A stretch of DNA of 64,000 nucleotides from CAWGAJ01 sp963820545 (lineage in GTDB: Bacteria; Planctomycetota; Planctomycetia; Pirellulales; Thermoguttaceae), in assembly GCA_963820545.1 (NCBI GenBank), contig CAWGAJ010000002.1:1302001-1366000 (forward strand), given 5' to 3'. The translations under genes were made by a program, and so were the position numbers. Every line of letters begins with the position of its first letter. Within the stretch, counting starts at the first letter, position 1. Below the pieces are notes generated by a model. That model was not told the DNA's origin. It saw only the letters and a program-made list of their open reading frames with translations, and ran no database searches. Below are positions 27,719 through 36,607 of the stretch, piece by piece.

Positions 27719-29163
27719 GATAATAACCCGGTCTGCCGGGCGAGTTTTTCCCACGTCTGGGCCCATTGCGCCAAGGCGGCCTTTGCGGGCAGCCCGTCAA
27801 ATGCAGCCGCCAGACTATTAAGGATGGCCAAGGTCGGATTGCTACTGTCCGCGCTAAGTTGATTTAGCAATGCCGTCCTTCCATGAGGAATCTGAAAGGT
27901 CCGGATGGCTTTTTCCACGATTGTTACAGCGTTTCCGCTTTGCCACTGTGGCCAATCGGGCCGGAAATAGCCGCTTCCCACCACTGAGAGCAACTGCCTG
28001 AAAGGCCAATTGTTCAGGTCCAGATCCAAAAGGGCCGTCAATGCGCGCAGCATTGGCACGCGCTCAAGCGTGGCGCCTTTTTCCAAAGCGAAAGGGATTC
28101 CCAGCCGCTGGAAAACCTCGTCGATCGGTGCGCCGGCTTCGGGAAGAGAGCGAAACACTACGGCCACCTCGCCCGGCTTGGCGATCCCTTCCGCCAATAA
28201 TCGTTTAACTCTCTCTCCGATAAGTTGTATTTCCCCCTGCGGTTTTCCCGCGGCCAGGATTTCGATGCCTTCGGTAGTGGGCGCCGGCCGGGCCTGACGC
28301 GGATTGATAAACAGCCTTTTCTCCAGATGACTCATGGCCGGCCAGGAGGGTTTTTCCGGCCGGGGAAGTTCCTCGACCGACACGCGGCAATGTCTGCGCT
28401 GCAATTCATTTAACGTCTTCAGGGCCTTGCTAAAAAGATCCCCACGGCAAGGCGCCGACTCCAAAGGCAGCGAGATAATAATTTCCTCGACCCAATCGGC
28501 AAGTTGTTCGAGAATTTCGTGCTGCGTGCGGGTGAAGTCGGTAAAACCGTCGGCGACCAGCAAGCGCAGCTTTTCAAAAGGCCGCCGTTGTCCGCGTTGC
28601 AGGCAATCGCGCACCGACCAAAAACGTCCCTCCTGGTCGTAGAGACAATTCTCCCGCAGCGTTTGTTGATAAGTCTCATAGATCTCCAACAATTCCTCGT
28701 CCTTGGCGGTACAACCCCGGGCCTGGCAAGCGCGGCGAAACTCATCGGGCCATATTTCCAAGCGCTTCAATTCGCTGATCAGTTCGCAAACCAGATCGAC
28801 CAAGCCGCTGGTCGAGGCGATGGAGCGAAAGTGTGGCAAGCGACCCTGGGCCAATTGCCGGTCAATTAAATAACGCACAAGCTGGCGCTTCATGGCCGAC
28901 GTCAGCGGCCGGATGGGCTCGGATGAGGAGTCCAGAATGGCTTGAGAAAATTTATCGAAAGTGCAGATTCCCGGTCCCCAACAATCCTCCAGTACGCCTC
29001 CTAGAACAAGGTTCCGCACATGCGCCGCCGCTCGCCAGGTAGGCGCCAGCCAGAGTGCCGTCGACGGCTTGCCAGTGCTCAGTTCCGTACGGTAACGCGA
29101 GAGTAAACACTGCGTCTTGCCGCTTTGTGCCGGACCGGCAATTACCAATAGGGAAGCAACCAT

Positions 29164-29818
29164 GAGGGATTTGAGACAAAAAAAACGATCCTCGATTGGA
29201 ACGCTCAAAACTATCTTTGTAGCGAAAGGAATGGGAAAAACAATCCAAAAGGACGATACATATTAATTACTAGATAATATGCCCTAAATAGGCTATACTA
29301 TTTGGCATTACTGCTGTCAGGATGCAATCCTTTTTTCCACATGGAAGCATTGTAAGAAAGGTTTGATTAAGATGTAAGTCTAAGGCGTATCAGATGTTGT
29401 TGATTAATTGGGCAAATCGTTATGATATGTAACGTAAACAGTCATAATGTAACAAAAAATAACATAACATGCCATCTTCAAGGCATTATACCCATGCAAA
29501 TTGTTTCTGCGCGACCGATTTTCGCGCTAAAGACAAAAAAGACGCTATTGCTCAATTTAGTCGAAACTCTTGATTAAATAACAATTTGTGATATTTTTAA
29601 GGTATGAAAAAGCGAAATATCCTTTGACAAAGTAGTAGTCGATAAAATAAAATCAGAAGTGCTGAGGAGAAGGTATTTCCTGCATTGAGCCTATAGGATA
29701 ACAGGCTGCGTTGTGAGTTTGCAGGATTGACTCATTTCCTTTATTTATGCATTGTGTTGATTGCAACGGCGGTCGTTGCAGGTTTTTATCATTTTTTATT
29801 CTTTTTGGAGGTGGCCTT
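29164..29818. other. Long intergenic region before the DUF1559 gene
   Basis: About 650 AT-rich bases between divergent addB and DUF1559 genes. I see no reading frame. A promoter-like TTGACA (29624-29629) with ATAAAA 17 bases further (29647-29652) lies about 170 bases before the DUF1559 start, implying a long leader. GGAGGT (29806-29811) is the ribosome site. Confidence 0.45.
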
Positions 29819-30982
29819 ATGAACACTATTTTTAGGAAGAGAGGGTTTACCCTCGTGGAACTGCTGGTGGTGATAGCCATCATCGGCATTTTGATCGCCT
29901 TGCTGTTGCCGGCGATCCAAGCGGCGCGTGAAGCGGCGCGCCGGGCGGCCTGCACAAATAACCTCAAGCAGATCGGCCTGGCGTTTCACAATTTTCACGA
30001 CGCCAATAAAAAATTTCCGCCTTCCGGCGAAGTCCGCGGAACAACGTTGTTTGTGGGCGGGTGGAGTTTTCTGGTCCGTTTACTCCCCATGTTGGAGTAT
30101 ACTTCGATTTATGACTCGTTGCCCATCACCTCTATATCAACCCAATTGAACCAGACTATGATGGCTCCTGTCACCTATACGGCGAATGTTAATTTGTGCA
30201 ACGCACGCGATACTTTGATCCAAGAGTTTGCCTGCCCCAGCAGTCCCAACAAAATGTATTTTAATGCTCAAGCCGCGGTGAATCCCCCGGGCAACAAAAT
30301 CGCATTTACCAACTACAAGGCCATGGGGGCGACGAGTTGTAGGTCCTTGTATTATGCCATCGTCGCCCCTACTGCTGCTCTTAGTCAGGATCCCTATCCC
30401 AACACTGCTCCTCCTCGATCAATGTTTGTCGATGGAGCCATATTTCCAGGTACAGGTACCCGGATGGCCGATTTCGGCAACGATGGCACTGCTCACACTG
30501 TTATGGCAGTCGAAACCATTGACGACACTGGAAGTGCTACGGGCAATGTGGCTAGCTCTTGGGTGGCTGGAGCCAATGCTACCCTTACTGGCATACCCCT
30601 GCAAAATACTGTGCCTAATGGTACTTCTGTTACTTTTCAAGCCCCGGTCGCCGCGACCTATCCCTTTTATAGACCGAATGGATTTAATGGCAGATTTGGC
30701 GATGAAGCCGCCGCCGGAATCCAGGCTCTTCGCACCTATTTGCAATACGATTTCAGCCCTGCGGGCGGGAAGGAAAATTATCCCGATCCCTTGTCGGACT
30801 GGATTAATAACAATATGGGTATTAGGCCCGTGTACGGACCATCCGCCGGACATCCTTCGGTCGTGAACCATTTGTTTGTGGATGGCACGGTGCGCAGCCT
30901 GAAGAAAGAAATCGACTTCGCCTTGTACTTCTTTGCAATTACCAGGAACAACGGCGATCCGGTCGGTAACATCACTGAGTAA
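29819..30982 (+). CDS. DUF1559 prepilin-like protein
   Basis: A 387-residue member of the family greatly expanded in planctomycetes. It has a type IV pilin-like N-terminus, RGFTLVELLVVIAIIGILIA (residues about 8-27), with a prepilin peptidase site before the Phe and Glu at +5. A DUF1559 domain follows, beginning AAREAARRAACTNNLKQIGLAFHNFH. Near the C-terminus HPSVVNHLFVDGTVRSLKKEID shows the H-x9-DG signature. It is likely exported as a pseudopilin-like surface protein of unknown role. The ATG at 29819 follows GGAGGT, and an intrinsic terminator follows the stop. Confidence 0.93.
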   Translation: MNTIFRKRGFTLVELLVVIAIIGILIALLLPAIQAAREAARRAACTNNLKQIGLAFHNFHDANKKFPPSGEVRGTTLFVGGWSFLVRLLPMLEYTSIYDSLPITSISTQLNQTMMAPVTYTANVNLCNARDTLIQEFACPSSPNKMYFNAQAAVNPPGNKIAFTNYKAMGATSCRSLYYAIVAPTAALSQDPYPNTAPPRSMFVDGAIFPGTGTRMADFGNDGTAHTVMAVETIDDTGSATGNVASSWVAGANATLTGIPLQNTVPNGTSVTFQAPVAATYPFYRPNGFNGRFGDEAAAGIQALRTYLQYDFSPAGGKENYPDPLSDWINNNMGIRPVYGPSAGHPSVVNHLFVDGTVRSLKKEIDFALYFFAITRNNGDPVGNITE

Positions 30983-31017
30983 TAATATTTGCTAAGTGCT
31001 GTTAGCATAAACAATAC

Positions 31018-31057
31018 ACTGCCGCTCCTCTTTTTTGGGGGGGCGGCAGTTTTTTTC
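31018..31057 (+). terminator. Intrinsic terminator of the DUF1559 gene
   Basis: ACTGCCGCTCC (31018-31028) pairs with GGGGCGGCAGT (31040-31050) across a short loop, followed by seven T (31051-31057). It is 36 bases after the stop codon. Confidence 0.85.
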
Positions 31058-31208
31058 TTCCCCCTTGCTTTTTTGGAGGAGTTGTTTTATATAGATTTTA
31101 ATCCGAAACAACGCATTGCCGCGTGATTACGCTAGGCGAAATCACGCTCGTTTTTCCCTGGTGGACGCGCCGATTCAATTAAGATCGCGTATTAGAAATC
31201 CACGTAGC

Positions 31209-31293
31209 GCCGAAGTGGCGGAATTGGCAGACGCGCTAGGTTCAGGACCTAGTGCCCGTCAAGGGCGTGCAGGTTCAAGTCCTGTCTTCGGCA
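31209..31293 (+). tRNA. tRNA-Leu (CAG)
   Basis: An 85-base class II tRNA. The acceptor arms GCCGAAG (31209-31215) and CTTCGGC (31286-31292) are followed by discriminator A. The anticodon stem CTAGG/CCTAG holds loop TTCAGGA, anticodon CAG. A long variable arm (TGCCCGTCAAGGGCGT) and the T arm CAGGTTCAAGTCCTG complete it. The CCA end is not encoded, so the CCA-adding enzyme is needed. Confidence 0.97.
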
Positions 31294-31301
31294 CATGAAA
31301 A

Positions 31302-31340
31302 ACAAGAGGACTTGCGCTTAATGTACGCAAGTCCTCTTGT
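31302..31340 (+). terminator. Terminator of tRNA-Leu
   Basis: ACAAGAGGACTTGCG (31302-31316) and its exact complement (31326-31340) form a 15-bp stem with a 9-base loop, followed by AGTTTTG, 8 bases after the tRNA. Confidence 0.8.
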
Positions 31341-31416
31341 AGTTTTGTACGGATTTACCCGGGGGAAAAAGTGGGAATTGTAAATTCCACTAATCCCTAC
31401 TCCCCAACCCCTCTCA

Positions 31417-31734
31417 TTAAGGAATTACTGCTTTTACCACGTTGCGCACTGGTTGGCCGGGGTAGAAAACCCTGTAACGCACAACAGCCGGCCGGCCGAT
31501 CACCATTGGAACCGGAGCGACTACCGGGGGGCCATAAAAGCACGGCGGCGCTGGCTCGGCCACGGGCATGTACGTCACATACGGCATAGGTGCTACCACT
31601 ACTGGCGCTGGATATGCATACACCGGGCCCATCGGATAGTATGCCTGCACCACAGTTGGCGCCACATACCAAGCGGCAAACGATGTTGAGCCTAAAAACA
31701 GTACAATTCCCAAGGCGGCGATTGCAGTCTTCAT
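31417..31734 (-). CDS. Small secreted Pro/Tyr/Val-rich protein
   Basis: A 105-residue protein: a signal peptide (MKTAIAALGIVLFLGSTSFA, cut near residue 20) then a low-complexity part rich in Pro, Tyr and Val (YYPMGPVYAYPAPVVVAPMP). Composition resembles the 59795 and 47166 products. The ATG at 31734 is chosen because GGAAAGGATT precedes it, whereas the frame is open upstream to 31791 with no ribosome site. I know no function. An envelope or matrix role is a guess. Confidence 0.65.
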   Translation of the reverse strand: MKTAIAALGIVLFLGSTSFAAWYVAPTVVQAYYPMGPVYAYPAPVVVAPMPYVTYMPVAEPAPPCFYGPPVVAPVPMVIGRPAVVRYRVFYPGQPVRNVVKAVIP

Positions 31735-32431
31735 TATGCAATCCTTTCCAAAAGAGTTTCTGTTACAATCCTGCCAACCCATGTCTCTCATCCAAGACCG
31801 TTACATTAACTCTAGCTTAAAAAAGGTCAGGGGGCAAGTCCTCTCTATATATAGCATTATATGCGAAACAGCCGGATGAAAATCAAAGCAACTAGTCGTA
31901 AGAATATCCGCATGATCTAAATAACGGAATCATCCCTCCACTTCAGATGCACAATATGGGGGGTACAAAACAGAAAAAGATATTCACAAAAAAGAGTCCC
32001 GGGGCTAGAAAATACAACTTGTATGACATATTAAAAATTAACAAATTGGTAAAAAATCAAAGAATACAGTTGGAGATTTTTCCCCGCTTTGGTTTTTAAG
32101 TTCATCTCTCTGAATTGAGGCAGCGTTAATTTAGTTGAGTATCTCCGGACAAGATGGCTTCCAGAGTATTGAACTATTCTCTTAACTCAATTCCCATCGT
32201 GTGCCACTGCTTGCTTGCAAGCAGTGCCGTTTGAAACGTCTGGGTGTCACTGGCTATTGGGCAGTCCGCCGAAGGCGGAGTGGACAGCGCGAAACCGCGG
32301 CTCGACTGACTTTGGAGAGCTCAGTCGAGAAGGATACTCACCCTTCTCGGTTCACTGTTCCTAGTTCTGCGTTCTGACTTCTGGCGTTCTTAATTCATCC
32401 CTCATCCTTTTCCCTATCCCCTATCTCCTAC
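31735..32431. repeat. 700-base gene-free region with palindromes and heptamer repeats
   Basis: No reading frame is convincing. 32199-32226 carries the GTGTGCCACTGCTTGCTTGCA...CAGTG palindrome, followed by related debris (32240-32290) and a GGCTCGACTGA/TCAGTCGAG hairpin (32300-32331). 32345-32430 is drifting heptamer repeat (TTCTGAC, TTCATCC and TATCCCC types). Confidence 0.65.
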
Positions 32432-33487
32432 TTAGTGGCTGATGACAATGGGCGAGAGGCAGAGGATGGGGACTAGCAACGAGAGCCAGCCGATCGTACG
32501 GCGCAGGGGATTCAGTTCCACGTTGTCGTTGCTGGTGGTCGGATGATCGATGCCCATGACAATGACGATCACCAGCATCACTACCCAGCCGTATTGTTCG
32601 CTGAGGAGCACGAAAATCATCGCGGCGACGAGAACCCCTCTGGCAAGCGTATGTGCGCCCCGGTCGAGCAAGGCGTAGGCCACGTGTCCGCCGTCGAGTT
32701 GGCTGACCGGCAGCATATTCAAGCCGGTGATGAACATTCCCACCCAACCGGCCATCAGATAGGGATTGAACTGATTTAGATAAAGGTACGTAGGCGTGGG
32801 ATATTCGGGCCTCAGGTACGCGATCAGCAGTTGGAAGATCATGGGATTATGGAAGCAAAATCCCGAGCCGGGCGCGGGCGCGGCGGGCAGTTGCCCGATG
32901 CCGATCAGACTGATCGGCAGCGCCACGGCCAGGCCGGCCAGCGGACCGGCCGTGCCCAGATCGAACATCTGACGCCGGTCGGCCAGCGATCCTTCCATAC
33001 TGATTATCGCGCCCATGGTGCCGAAAGGCAGGATCGGCAGGGGAATAAAAAACGGCAGACTGGCGGGGATGCCGTAGCGCAGGGCCATCAGGAAATGTCC
33101 CATTTCGTGCGTCAACAAAATCGCCATTACCGCCACCATGTAGGTCAACCCCTGGGACCAATTAAGGTTCAAGATGGCCAGCGATTCACGCAGGGCGGCG
33201 CCTATCGACCCTTGCGGCAGGTTTTGCCAAAAAGCCCAAAAGGCCTGGTCAAAACTATCAAGATGGGCATAAGGCCTCCAATCGGCGGCGGCGGCCCAGA
33301 AGGTCGACAGGCAAGTGGCCAATAACAAGATTATCGGCAGCAAAATCCTCTCGTTCTGAAAGGGGCGAGATTTAGCCGTTGCCGGCGGCCCTGCGCCCGC
33401 TGAGTTTATAGCACTAGCCTCGCTCTGAGGCGCAGGCGGGGGCAATGAAGCCGGATCGCCTCGCTGGGGAACTGAGGGCTTGTCCAC
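32432..33487 (-). CDS. Site-2 protease-like M50 zinc metalloprotease
   Basis: A 351-residue intramembrane protease of the M50 family, which cuts membrane-spanning substrates such as anti-sigma factors. The first 45 residues are disordered and Pro/Ala-rich. Zinc motif HEMGH (about 126-130) sits in a membrane helix. The third ligand is in NMLPVSQLDGGHV (about 258-270). Six or so hydrophobic segments surround these, and PLPILPFGTMGAII lies between. No PDZ domain is present, so it is the compact plant EGY/cyanobacterial-like type. It is followed upstream by the DUF1080 gene on the same strand with a 74-base gap. The substrate is unknown. Confidence 0.87.
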   Translation of the reverse strand: MDKPSVPQRGDPASLPPPAPQSEASAINSAGAGPPATAKSRPFQNERILLPIILLLATCLSTFWAAAADWRPYAHLDSFDQAFWAFWQNLPQGSIGAALRESLAILNLNWSQGLTYMVAVMAILLTHEMGHFLMALRYGIPASLPFFIPLPILPFGTMGAIISMEGSLADRRQMFDLGTAGPLAGLAVALPISLIGIGQLPAAPAPGSGFCFHNPMIFQLLIAYLRPEYPTPTYLYLNQFNPYLMAGWVGMFITGLNMLPVSQLDGGHVAYALLDRGAHTLARGVLVAAMIFVLLSEQYGWVVMLVIVIVMGIDHPTTSNDNVELNPLRRTIGWLSLLVPILCLSPIVISH

Positions 33488-33561
33488 GCCAGACTCCTTG
33501 CTACAGGCAACGCTCGCCGAGGGCTCGCGGCTAAACAGCCGAGGGCTCGCGGCTGAGCAGC

Positions 33562-34308
33562 TTATTTTTGTGTTTCTTTTTCTGCCGGGCTGATTTCTTT
33601 AATGCGGATATTTTTGAAATAGACATGGAGCGGTTCCACACGGTTGCCCACGCTGTGGACCTGCAATCCGATAAGACCGCTGGGGGTCATCGAATCTTTC
33701 AACTCCGCGGCTGGCACGTCGTTCAGCCAGGTCTTGATCGAATCGCCGACGGCCTCGATGCGGAGATGGTTCCAATCGTTTTGTTTGCTGCGATTCGCGC
33801 CTTGCGCGGTGAATGCTTCTTTGTTGCCGCCGAGCGCGCCTGGGTAGAGCCACTCGCGCCGGGCTTCGTCGTAAATGCCGGCGGTCCACCACCGGGCTTT
33901 CTTATTGTCCATGTCGATCTCGCATTGATAGCCGTGCACGCGGCCGGCGGGGATTTTGATTTCCTTTATGTCGGTTTTGACCGTCGTTGGTCGCTCGAAG
34001 CACTCGCTGCGGAACTGCACGCCGGAGTTCAGCTCCGGATCAATTTTGAAGTCCAGCTCGAGAATGAAATCGCCGTAGTTCTTTTCCGTGCAGAGGAAAC
34101 TGTTGGCCGTTTTGGGCACGGTGGCGCCGACAATCATGCCGTCTTGCACTTCATACTTGGCCTTGCCGCCGCGCTGAATCCAGCCGTCCAAAGTTTTGCC
34201 GTCAAACAACGCGACGAAACCGTCGCTGTTGTCGGCAGCCCACGCCACCGCACCGATTACTATTTGAGACACAATCATCATGAACAAAAATCTAATACAA
34301 ACTTTCAT
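33562..34308 (-). CDS. DUF1080 / 3-keto-disaccharide hydrolase family exported protein
   Basis: A 248-residue protein with a signal peptide (1-24, ending AWA-AD) and a concanavalin-like jelly-roll. It shows FVALFDGKTLDGWIQRGG (about 30-47), FILELDFKIDPELNSGVQFRS, the GYQCEID block and WNHLRIEAVGDSIKTWLNDV. Members are abundant in planctomycetes, and some cleave 3-keto-glycosides. The exact substrate is unknown. The ATG at 34308 begins the signal peptide. It precedes the M50 protease gene on the same strand, but there is no overlap. Confidence 0.88.
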   Translation of the reverse strand: MKVCIRFLFMMIVSQIVIGAVAWAADNSDGFVALFDGKTLDGWIQRGGKAKYEVQDGMIVGATVPKTANSFLCTEKNYGDFILELDFKIDPELNSGVQFRSECFERPTTVKTDIKEIKIPAGRVHGYQCEIDMDNKKARWWTAGIYDEARREWLYPGALGGNKEAFTAQGANRSKQNDWNHLRIEAVGDSIKTWLNDVPAAELKDSMTPSGLIGLQVHSVGNRVEPLHVYFKNIRIKEISPAEKETQK

Positions 34309-34595
34309 GACTCGCGCTTTTGTGGAAAAATAGTTGATGGGGAAAACTTTAGGATAATATTGTAGAGTAAATTAACAAACTACAGCAGGGGGGCGGTATG
34401 CAACTTAAGTCTATGCCAGATAAAATATAAAGAACCTTCGGAAGCAGATTTTTGTCTTTATTCAGACACACACAGCAAACATTACGGTATTATACGTCCT
34501 TAGCGGAAGTATTGTTCGTCTTGCCGAGATACGGACACTGCGATAAACTGCCGGTTTTCAATCACTTAAACCACATTTTCATCCCCGGATGATCC

Positions 34596-35828
34596 ATGAG
34601 CGATCCTTATTTTCAAGGGCTTTTTGCCGAGCGGATCGGCGGCAGCCAATACGGTAAAGGTACCGATATTTATAAGTTCGAGAAGATCAAGCGCGCCAAA
34701 CGCAAGGCCCTGGCCGAGCATCCTGAGCGCAAGCTGATCGATTTCGGCATCGGCGAGAATGACCAGATGGCCGACCAGTCGGTCCGCCGCGTCATGGCCG
34801 AGGAGATTAACCAACCGCAGAATCGCGGCTATGCCGACAACGGCATTTCGGCCTTCAAGGAGGCCGTTGCCCGATTCATGGCCCGGCAGTTCAATGTTAC
34901 GCTCGATCCGGTCACGGAAATCAACCATTGCATAGGCACAAAGACGGCCTTGGCCATGTTGCCGGCGGCATTTATCAATCCCGGCGACGTGACCTTGATG
35001 ACCGTGCCCGGCTATCCGGTTGCAGGCACCCACACGAAGTATTACGGCGGCGAGGTTTATCGGCTGCCGTTGCGGGCGGAAAACGATTTTTTGCCTGAGT
35101 TGGATTCGGTACCGCCCGATATTCGTCGCCGGGCGAAGCTGCTGGTGCTGAATTATCCCAACAGTCCGACGGGCAAGGTGGCCACGCGGGATTTTTACGC
35201 GAAAGTAGCGGATTTTGCCCTGGCGAACCAACTTGTAGTGATCCAGGATGCCGCCCACCTGATGCTCAGTTACGAAGGTCGGCCGCTGAGCTTCTTGGAA
35301 TTGCCCAGGGCCCGGGAGGTGGGCGTGGAGGTACATTCGCTTTCCAAGGGCTGGCACATGATCGGCTGGCGCTTGGGGTGGGTATGCGGGCATGAGCGGC
35401 TGGTCCGCGCTTTTGCCGACATCAAGGACAATTGCGACTCGGGCCAGTTTATTGCCATCCAGAAAGCGGCGATCACCGCACTAGACAATGCGGAAATTCC
35501 CCGCCGCGCGAGAGAGAAGTATCAACGGCGCCTGAAAAAATTGGTCGATACGCTTAGGCGTTGCGGTTTTAAGTGTCAAATGCCCGGGGGCACGTATTTT
35601 CTCTATGTGGCCAGTCCCCAGGGCGTCACCGGCGGACCGACTTTTGCCACGGCCGAGGAGTGCAGTCAGTATTTAATCGCCGAACATTCGATCTGCACCG
35701 TGCCTTGGGACGACGCAGGGGCTTTTTTGCGATTTTCCGTGACCTACGAAGCCCCTGACGAAACGGCCGAAGACGCCTTGATGGCGGAAACCGAAGAGCG
35801 ATTGGGCAAACTTCGGCTGGTTTTCTGA
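34596..35828 (+). CDS. dapL: LL-diaminopimelate aminotransferase
   Basis: PLP enzyme making LL-diaminopimelate directly from tetrahydrodipicolinate and glutamate, the short lysine and peptidoglycan route used by planctomycetes, chlamydiae and plants. At 410 residues it is of normal length. Seen: DFGIGENDQMADQSV, the substrate loop NRGYADNGISAFKEAVARF, TKTALAMLPAAFINPGD, NYPNSPTGKVA, and the PLP lysine in VHSLSKGWHMIGWRLGWV (near 250). The closest alternative is another class I aminotransferase, but the overall pattern fits DapL. It stands alone. Confidence 0.9.
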   Translation: MSDPYFQGLFAERIGGSQYGKGTDIYKFEKIKRAKRKALAEHPERKLIDFGIGENDQMADQSVRRVMAEEINQPQNRGYADNGISAFKEAVARFMARQFNVTLDPVTEINHCIGTKTALAMLPAAFINPGDVTLMTVPGYPVAGTHTKYYGGEVYRLPLRAENDFLPELDSVPPDIRRRAKLLVLNYPNSPTGKVATRDFYAKVADFALANQLVVIQDAAHLMLSYEGRPLSFLELPRAREVGVEVHSLSKGWHMIGWRLGWVCGHERLVRAFADIKDNCDSGQFIAIQKAAITALDNAEIPRRAREKYQRRLKKLVDTLRRCGFKCQMPGGTYFLYVASPQGVTGGPTFATAEECSQYLIAEHSICTVPWDDAGAFLRFSVTYEAPDETAEDALMAETEERLGKLRLVF

Positions 35829-35939
35829 AGCGGGTTGCTCATTGGCCCTAAAAAGGCTTATCTGATCCCAAATATTTTGACACGTTGCCATTGTGAACAT
35901 ATAATCACAATAGAGGCGGTTTATTAGCGAGGAGAATAT

Positions 35940-36568
35940 ATGAGCGAGGAAAAACTGGATACGCAAATCCGTCGGGAGCAGATCGCCGAGGCGGCGCTGC
36001 AATTGGTTGCCAGCCAGGGCTTGCGCCGGCTCAGCGTGGCGGCGGTTGCCCGCCGTGTGGGGCTAGTGCCTTCGGGAATTTACCGCCATTTTCGCAGCAA
36101 GGACGAAATCCTATCGGCGGTGCTCGAACGGATCGAACAGCGCCTGCTGGAAAACGTCCGGGCCGCGCAGGGGAAACCGCCGATCCGCTGGAATGCCTGC
36201 ACAGCGTGCTCGTGCGCCACATTAAATTTATCCGCGAAGGCAGGGCAATTCCCCGCATCATCTTTTCCGACGATTTTCACGGCGGGCAACCGCAGCGCAA
36301 AGAAAAGGTGCTGAGCATCTTCGGCAAATACTCCGGCCAAGTGGCCGAGATTGTCCGCCGCGCACAGAAACAAGGACTCATCCGCAGGGAACTGGAACCG
36401 GCCACGGTGGCCATGATGATCTTTGGCATTGTCCTGCCGGCGGGAATACTCTGGCATCTGACCGAAGGCGGTTTCGACGTAACGCAACACGCCAAGCGCG
36501 CCTGGAGCATACTCCGCAGCGCCATCGTCCCTTCCCGAAGTAAGAAAATAAAAAGCGAACGCCCCTAA
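35940..36568 (+). pseudogene. TetR-family repressor (CecR-like), frameshifted
   Basis: The N-terminal TetR helix-turn-helix is complete: QIAEAALQLVASQGLRRLSVAAVARRVGLVPSGIYRHFRSKDEIL. The ligand domain continues in another frame: ETADPLECLHSVLVRHIKFI, PRIIFSDDF, KYSGQVAEIVRRAQKQGLIR, LEPATVAMMIFGIVLPAGILW. The break is at GCCGCGCAGG (36163-36172). One added base joins VRAA to GETADPLE. It heads the export operon and sits next to a 16-bp palindrome, as expected for an autoregulated repressor. Homology of order with E. coli cecR-ybhGFSR supports its role. Confidence 0.82.
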
Positions 36569-36571
36569 TCT

Positions 36572-36587
36572 GTGAATGATCATTCAC
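36572..36587. promoter_or_regulatory. 16-bp palindrome, candidate TetR operator
   Basis: GTGAATGATCATTCAC is a perfect palindrome between the repressor gene and the membrane-fusion gene. The TGAATGATCATTCA core is of the type bound by TetR-family repressors. It overlaps an in-frame GTG at 36572, so translation more likely begins at ATG 36608. Confidence 0.65.
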
Positions 36588-36607
36588 CAATTAGATCAGC
36601 CACGACC

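Larger units (their letters stand above)
25823..29163 (-). pseudogene. addB: AddB-type helicase-nuclease subunit, two frameshifts
   Basis: Partner of AddA, with an inactive-type helicase and a RecB-like nuclease. It starts at ATG 29163 (MVASLLVIAGPAQSGKT, P-loop near residue 11), preferred over TTG 29208. The first frame runs to about 27320. The second has LLFYEAITRATRRLYLSYPAWD and the first cluster Cys in YASCPYRFLLENVL. The third has GRIDRID, FNVVDYKTGSSVKV (nuclease Asp/Lys) and RRCTGYCPFRTVC, the last three Cys of an iron-sulphur cluster. Frame changes near 27318 and 26527 are both at TGCGC tracts. Adding GC restores LAARDQRMQEE and QSAARTALREV. Confidence 0.8.

Noticed and set aside
32117..32124. 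Fourth GAGGCAGC as a PEP-CTERM leader
   Set aside because: No PEP-CTERM gene lies downstream on that strand and no -35/-10 pair at the expected distance is present; likely chance.
36572..36607. Adaptor start at GTG 36572
   Set aside because: The GTG is part of the operator-like palindrome; ATG 36608 begins the membrane anchor.
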